From positions 1,054,001 to 1,118,000 of the forward strand of contig JBBELK010000620.1 in assembly GCA_037783545.1 (NCBI GenBank): DNA of 64,000 nt, read 5' to 3'. Of the stretch, positions 59,864 through 64,000 are shown piece by piece. Position numbers and translations under genes: made by a program. Within the stretch, counting starts at the first letter, position 1. Each line of letters starts with the position of its first letter. A model generated the notes under the pieces. The model had not been told where the DNA came from and did not search any database. It saw only the letters and a program-made list of their open reading frames with translations. This stretch comes from Henricia sp. BOLD:AAB3569. Its lineage: Eukaryota; Echinodermata; Asteroidea; Spinulosida; Echinasteridae.

Positions 59864-61328
59864 CTTGATTTGAAAACAAAGACACAAAAGACAAAAATGC
59901 AAAGAAACACCGTTAGAAACATTAAAAACCAGCAAATGGCTAAAAATACCACAGTTATTTGTTGTTTATTCAGTGAGGTTCCCAGATGTTTTTCGACTGA
60001 CTAGACATAGTGCATCGAAACAAAATCCAGAATAGGCTTTAAAACAATTACTCCAACAACAAAAATACACCGCTCCCAGCTGAGTCAATATTTGGGGAAA
60101 CTATCGCGCAACGTCCCGAAAAACAAGTGGATTTCTCCTTGAAAACACTTGCAAATGAGTTTCATGATTGTGTTAGCATACACGGAACAGTCGAAATGAA
60201 CGAGTGGGCGTTGTGTTGAGGTCAATGAATCGAATTTGTGCACCGGGGACCTTTCCACATGCACGCTCTATACAAAACTAGAGCAATTAAGCCGTTATTA
60301 AAACACAATTATACATTCGTATTTTTGCTAGAGTGCTGAATATATAAATCTGAAACACAAAACAGTTCATTTGACGTTGGTTTTCCAGATGTCACAATAA
60401 TTTCTGATTATTTTGAAACGCTATTTATTCCGATGAACAAAATGAAATCCATATTAAGGCGAACCTCTCGCGCTATCAAATTTTAAAGTACCGATTCTTA
60501 AAGTTGCACCATCCCATTTTAGGCCGATTTGAGCGTCAATTTATTTTAGAATGGAAAATGTTATCAGCATTCATTTGGTACCAAGAACGTAAAAATATGT
60601 CAATGTTTAATGCCAGTCCATTAAAAACAAGAAATAATAAAAGACAGGCCCTGCTTTTATTTGACAGGGTTATGACGTAAATGTTCATGTGCGCGTACAT
60701 ATTGTACACTGTACATATGTACATATGAGCGTACACGCACATTATTATTATTATTATTATTTATTTAGCCATTCCTGCAATACACAAAATAGGCAAGGAG
60801 CAACAAAAGTAAAAATTACTGTGATCCTAGGACCTGCTGCCCCAAAACATGTACAACATGTGAAGCCCGTTTCAAGAGAAAGGCTTGTATCTCCAATTCC
60901 CGACGTCGGAATGTTAATTTTTTCTATATTTTTCGTTACGGAACATGTAAGCTTTCTAAATTCGTTCGCTTCTGTAAATTAATTTTTAAATCCTTTTACC
61001 CAAACACAGACAGTGCAATTTTTAATTTAAAAAGTAAAAAAAAAAAATTAAAACAGAGAAATGGTTATTTTAAAGGGTAAAATAATTAAAAAGGTACAAA
61101 ACAAAGAAGAAAATGTCTTTTATACACAGTGACACACATCCTCGATTCCGCTGGACGAATCTGAGAAATTCACCAGAAGATTATTGCTAAAAATCCAGTC
61201 GATGACTGTAATGCAGCCGATGACTGAAATGCAGCCGGAACAAAACATTTCCTTTATTACGGTTGTCACTAGAATTTGGCCAGTACTACGAACAAAAACA
61301 TCGCTAAAACTGATCTACATTGACAAAC
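59864..61328 (-). other. Last intron of receptor 2
   Basis: Phase-2 intron with a TTTGTC-type donor region (AG|GTTTGT) and AG acceptor; the donor is weaker than consensus. It contains a T3 MITE (60498-61025). Confidence 0.75.
60498..61025. mobile_element. MITE family T3, interrupted
   Basis: Copy of family T3 with the central palindrome broken by about 105 bases (about 60740-60846) that start with (ATT)n. Terminal repeats are diverged (TTAAAGTTGCACCATCCC; GACAGTGCAATTTTTAA). Confidence 0.88.
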
Positions 61329-61525
61329 CTGTCATTAAGCCAGCAGTAAATGAACGGGTTGTACATGGAGCTGCTCATGGCCAACGTCCACAGAGTCATG
61401 TACACATGCAGAACGTAGGACGACTCGTAAATTTCACTATGAAGGAAAGCTAGAAGGTGGTACACGTGTAGCGGGAACCAGCACACGGAAAACACAACGA
61501 TGACGAGTACGATCATCTTCACTAC
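61329..61525 (-). CDS. Tachykinin-type GPCR (receptor 2), TM6-TM7 exon
   Basis: Reads VVKMIVLVIVVFSVCWFPLH (TM6, CWFP) and later LHVYMTLWTLAMSSSMYN, PFIYCWLNDR (TM7). It is 197 bases long with acceptor TACTCTGCAG, phase 0 start and phase 2 end, exactly as the exon at 48528-48724. The exon encoding TM5 and the TM1-TM4 exon were not found on the - strand up to 64000, so they should lie beyond the window. The gene is partial only because of the window edge. Confidence 0.92.
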
Positions 61526-62634
61526 CTGCAGAGTACCAGCGAAAAATGGGATTACAAAATATTGCTGTCTGCTGCCCCCAATAGTTTGCAATGCAAACAT
61601 TAAGACGAGTTCAATGCGTCCCGATTCCCATACGTCCAAGGATAAGAAGAATGACCCTTTCTAAGACGCGTCTTAGCGCTTTGTGAAATCGGCCCCTGGT
61701 TATGTATATTTTAATCAAGTAACAGGTCTCGCTAGTTATCAACTAACCACCAAAACCTGGGATCGATTTCACAAACGTTAAGACGAGTTCAATGCGTCCT
61801 AATTCCCATACCAACGTCCCAAGATAAGAATAGTGACCCATCTTACCGTCCGCCACCTTACTCCCCTGGAGTAAGATCACGGATGGTTGCACCAGTCCAT
61901 TGTACATAGTCAGTAATTTGTGCACAGTGACTAAATATTGATGTCTGCTGCCACCAACCGTTTGTCGATCTTAGTAATTACTGACGTACAAAACGAATTA
62001 TACTAGATATGAAAGAAAAAAGACCACGAAATCAAATAATGTCATCTCACAAGTGTAAATCTTGCCACTGCACTAGAGTGCACTCGGTTATTTCGTGCAT
62101 TGACCCAATTCCCTCCCAACAGTTTCTACTAAACCTCCTCTTCTTTTAACGTACCCTATCTACATTTATCATCAACAGGCCATCTCTCGATTATGAGTGC
62201 ATTACTTTGACAGTCGGTTGTGCCCCAGGCCCCGGTTCTCTCCGTGAGAGCACGTTTTAAGCGGTTATGTGCGCACAAGTTTATCCTGCCTCGCTTCAAA
62301 GACTCGTTTTTGATTATTTTCAACTCAGGCGAGCAATCGTCCCGGGTACAGTGTGTCGACGCGCATTAGTATCAACATTCCAATTTTTGTGTAGTTCACT
62401 GATACCGATTTTATTATATAAATGTCGTCAATTGTGGACTCCAAAAACAAATGTCACATTCGCTCGCCGTTTTGCGGAACTGAGAAATGAAGACGTGCGT
62501 CAGATAATATTAAAATATTATGACGAATTGTTTGGTCAGTAATATTTATAGGCCTATATTAAAAAAAAGTTGAATTACATGTATGTACCAGGCGTTGAGC
62601 TACATCATGGCCACTAGAGGATTTTTAGTTTTAT
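61526..62634. other. Probable intron of receptor 2
   Basis: It includes a direct repeat about 170 bases apart (TTAAGACGAGTTCAATGCGT at about 61608 and about 61780), perhaps decayed MITE copies with TTTCACAAA ends. A frame at 62267-62542 has no recognised motif. Confidence 0.45.
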
Positions 62635-62655
62635 TTTCCGCGCCAAAATTTGGCT
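62635..62655 (+). promoter_or_regulatory. E2F-like paired site
   Basis: TTTTCCGCGCCAAAATTTGG contains TTTCCGCGCC and the opposed half GGCGCGGAAAA, a standard E2F-type arrangement. It is about 30 bases upstream of the ATG at 62681. Confidence 0.45.
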
Positions 62656-62680
62656 TTCCTGGCATACGTCATATTTTACA

Positions 62681-62861
62681 ATGGACGAAAGTCAACGTCA
62701 CAGCAACCGACATGGTAACGACGCGAGGGAGTCATTGTTTATGCAAGGAAAGCCTCGCTGTTTTACCAATATGGCGAAACCGTGCAAGTGGCGAATACGG
62801 GAAACATTTTCAAATGCCCTTTCAATTGATAATCCTCATGAGGACTATTATACGTCAATAG
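62681..62861 (+). CDS. Candidate first coding exon, unknown gene
   Basis: The ATG at 62681 opens a frame that runs to a GTATAT donor at 62862 (phase 1). It encodes about 60 hydrophilic residues starting MDESQRHSNRHGNDA and ending NPHEDYYTSI. No family is recognised. Support comes only from the E2F-like site just ahead, a reasonable start context (ACAATGG) and a donor. Its next exon would lie beyond or be too short to see. It is on the opposite strand to receptor 2 and would lie in that gene's intron, which weakens the call. Confidence 0.3.
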
Positions 62862-63008
62862 GTATATATATATTTTTGCATCCGATTGTATCGAGTTGTA
62901 ACCATGCACCCCGTTGCCAAACTGGCTTCTTTTGGGACGTCATAATGATTATGCTAATTATGAAATGTTTACACAAAACAAAACGGCCGAAATGGCATCG
63001 CGTGATTC

Positions 63009-63110
63009 ATAACTAGGTTGGCGTAGCGGCCTATATATTTTTATCATCTTTCATCTCTGTGATCCTGGTTCGAGTCCCCCCGGATCAGTTTATTCCGTAG
63101 GGTTTTCCTT
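63009..63110 (+). mobile_element. tRNA-like SINE fragment
   Basis: TTGGCGTAGCGGCCTATA (A-box-like) and TGGTTCGAGTCCCCC (B box) are spaced as in a tRNA. The body is not recognisable, and the stem does not fold as a true tRNA. Confidence 0.5.
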
Positions 63111-63539
63111 CCCCCTCTAAAACTGAACATTTCGTGGCCATGCTGAAACGACGGATCAGTCTATAGTTCCGACCTGTCAATCAAGCCGAACCCGCCGACC
63201 AATCGGAACAAAGCTAGCAGACAGCGCGCACATAGGTCAAAGGGCATTGCCTCACAACAACACAACAACATACAGTTTGTATACAGTGTTGTATGCGGTG
63301 TTCCGGGTGAATTTTTGGTTTCAAGGCCGGGCGATTCGCTGTTCAAAGGTAAGAAAACACGCATTTTATGGTATATGACATCCATATTACTGGCCCTTTA
63401 CTCAGTGTGTTCTGAGATAACTGTCGACCCTGAAACATGAATACGTTTGAGTTTTATCCAATGAATCTGTGCTTTCCGTTGAAAGTCCCATTGGTTTGTG
63501 CAGTGTGTGTCGCCATTCTGACGAAAGCGTGTGAGGCAT

Positions 63540-63838
63540 AGTAATGGTGGACACTTGTATAGCGCACATGTCTACCCTAGGGTACTCCTGGTGCTGTTGC
63601 CATTAACATCATCGCTGCCATCAGGAAATCACCAGAACCATTTCGCTTTAACTAGGTGGCTACCTGGCCAAGGCGCACAACCCTATCAGCAGTTAGATTG
63701 TGGCATTCCCCCTATAACAGCTCCCCAAATTTTGCCCACAGACACAAACACGTTGGCACAAGTGGGGCTCGAACCCCCAATCCTTCGATCACGAGCACGG
63801 CTGGATACCCATAGCAGTGACTAGACCACACGTGCTCC
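63540..63838 (-). mobile_element. tRNA-derived SINE
   Basis: On the - strand it starts GGAGCACGTGTGGTCTAGTC (A box) with GGGGGTTCGAGCCCC (B box) about 50 bases later, and a body to about 63540. Unrelated in its body to the other SINEs here. Confidence 0.7.
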
Positions 63839-64000
63839 TGTAGCAACAATATCCAAGGGGCGGGGTGGGGTTAATTGGGCAATCTCGGAACGATGCATTG
63901 TCTAATTTTCGGCAACTTGATTTTTTGACCATTTTTTGACCGGAGTAATTACCTTTCGTTTTGCCTGTAGCTGGCGGGCTCTGTTAGGTATGTACTCGCC

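Noticed and set aside
62267-62542. 91-codon frame in the probable receptor 2 intron
   Set aside because: No motif; no splice or promoter evidence beyond chance.

Overview
The window reads as nuclear DNA of an invertebrate deuterostome, most likely an echinoderm; this is an inference. Genes are split by introns with GT..AG borders, there are no operons, and the space between exons is full of short inverted-repeat transposons, tRNA-derived SINEs and LINE fragments. A Nodal-type TGF-beta ligand and two tachykinin-type neuropeptide receptors fit an ambulacrarian deuterostome. The exact group cannot be fixed from sequence alone.

Layout. Positions 1-6000 hold a two-exon Nodal-like gene (+ strand, exons 2109-2520 and 4352-5352, predicted 470 residues). 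Its first exon is bracketed by a nearly perfect 55-bp inverted repeat. From 6000 to 41900 I find no convincing host gene. That stretch is a graveyard of small transposons: several families bounded by TTAA, fold-back elements, a LINE relic interrupted by two later insertions, a 2-kb satellite of about 29 copies of a 70-bp hairpin unit (24478-26510), a block of CCGTAAAATTACGG palindromes and a short cluster of octamer motifs.

Positions 42232-49398 hold a complete four-exon rhodopsin-family receptor on the + strand (385 residues), best matched to tachykinin receptors. Its introns carry many transposons, including one element nested in another. A paralogue lies on the - strand: its TM6-TM7 exon (61525-61329) and last exon (59863-59635) are inside the window, and its earlier exons are expected beyond the right edge. 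The two receptors are therefore tail to tail, about 10 kb apart. Between them is an unassigned intronless 168-codon reading frame (56347-56853), plus SINEs and fold-back elements. At 62635-62861, E2F-like sites sit just ahead of a candidate first coding exon on the + strand.

The genes do not form an operon. Nodal is a secreted axis-patterning signal and the receptors are neuropeptide GPCRs; the only functional grouping is the receptor pair, which looks like an inverted local duplication. The most notable non-gene features are the related TTAA-bounded families and the hairpin satellite. All comparisons were made by eye.
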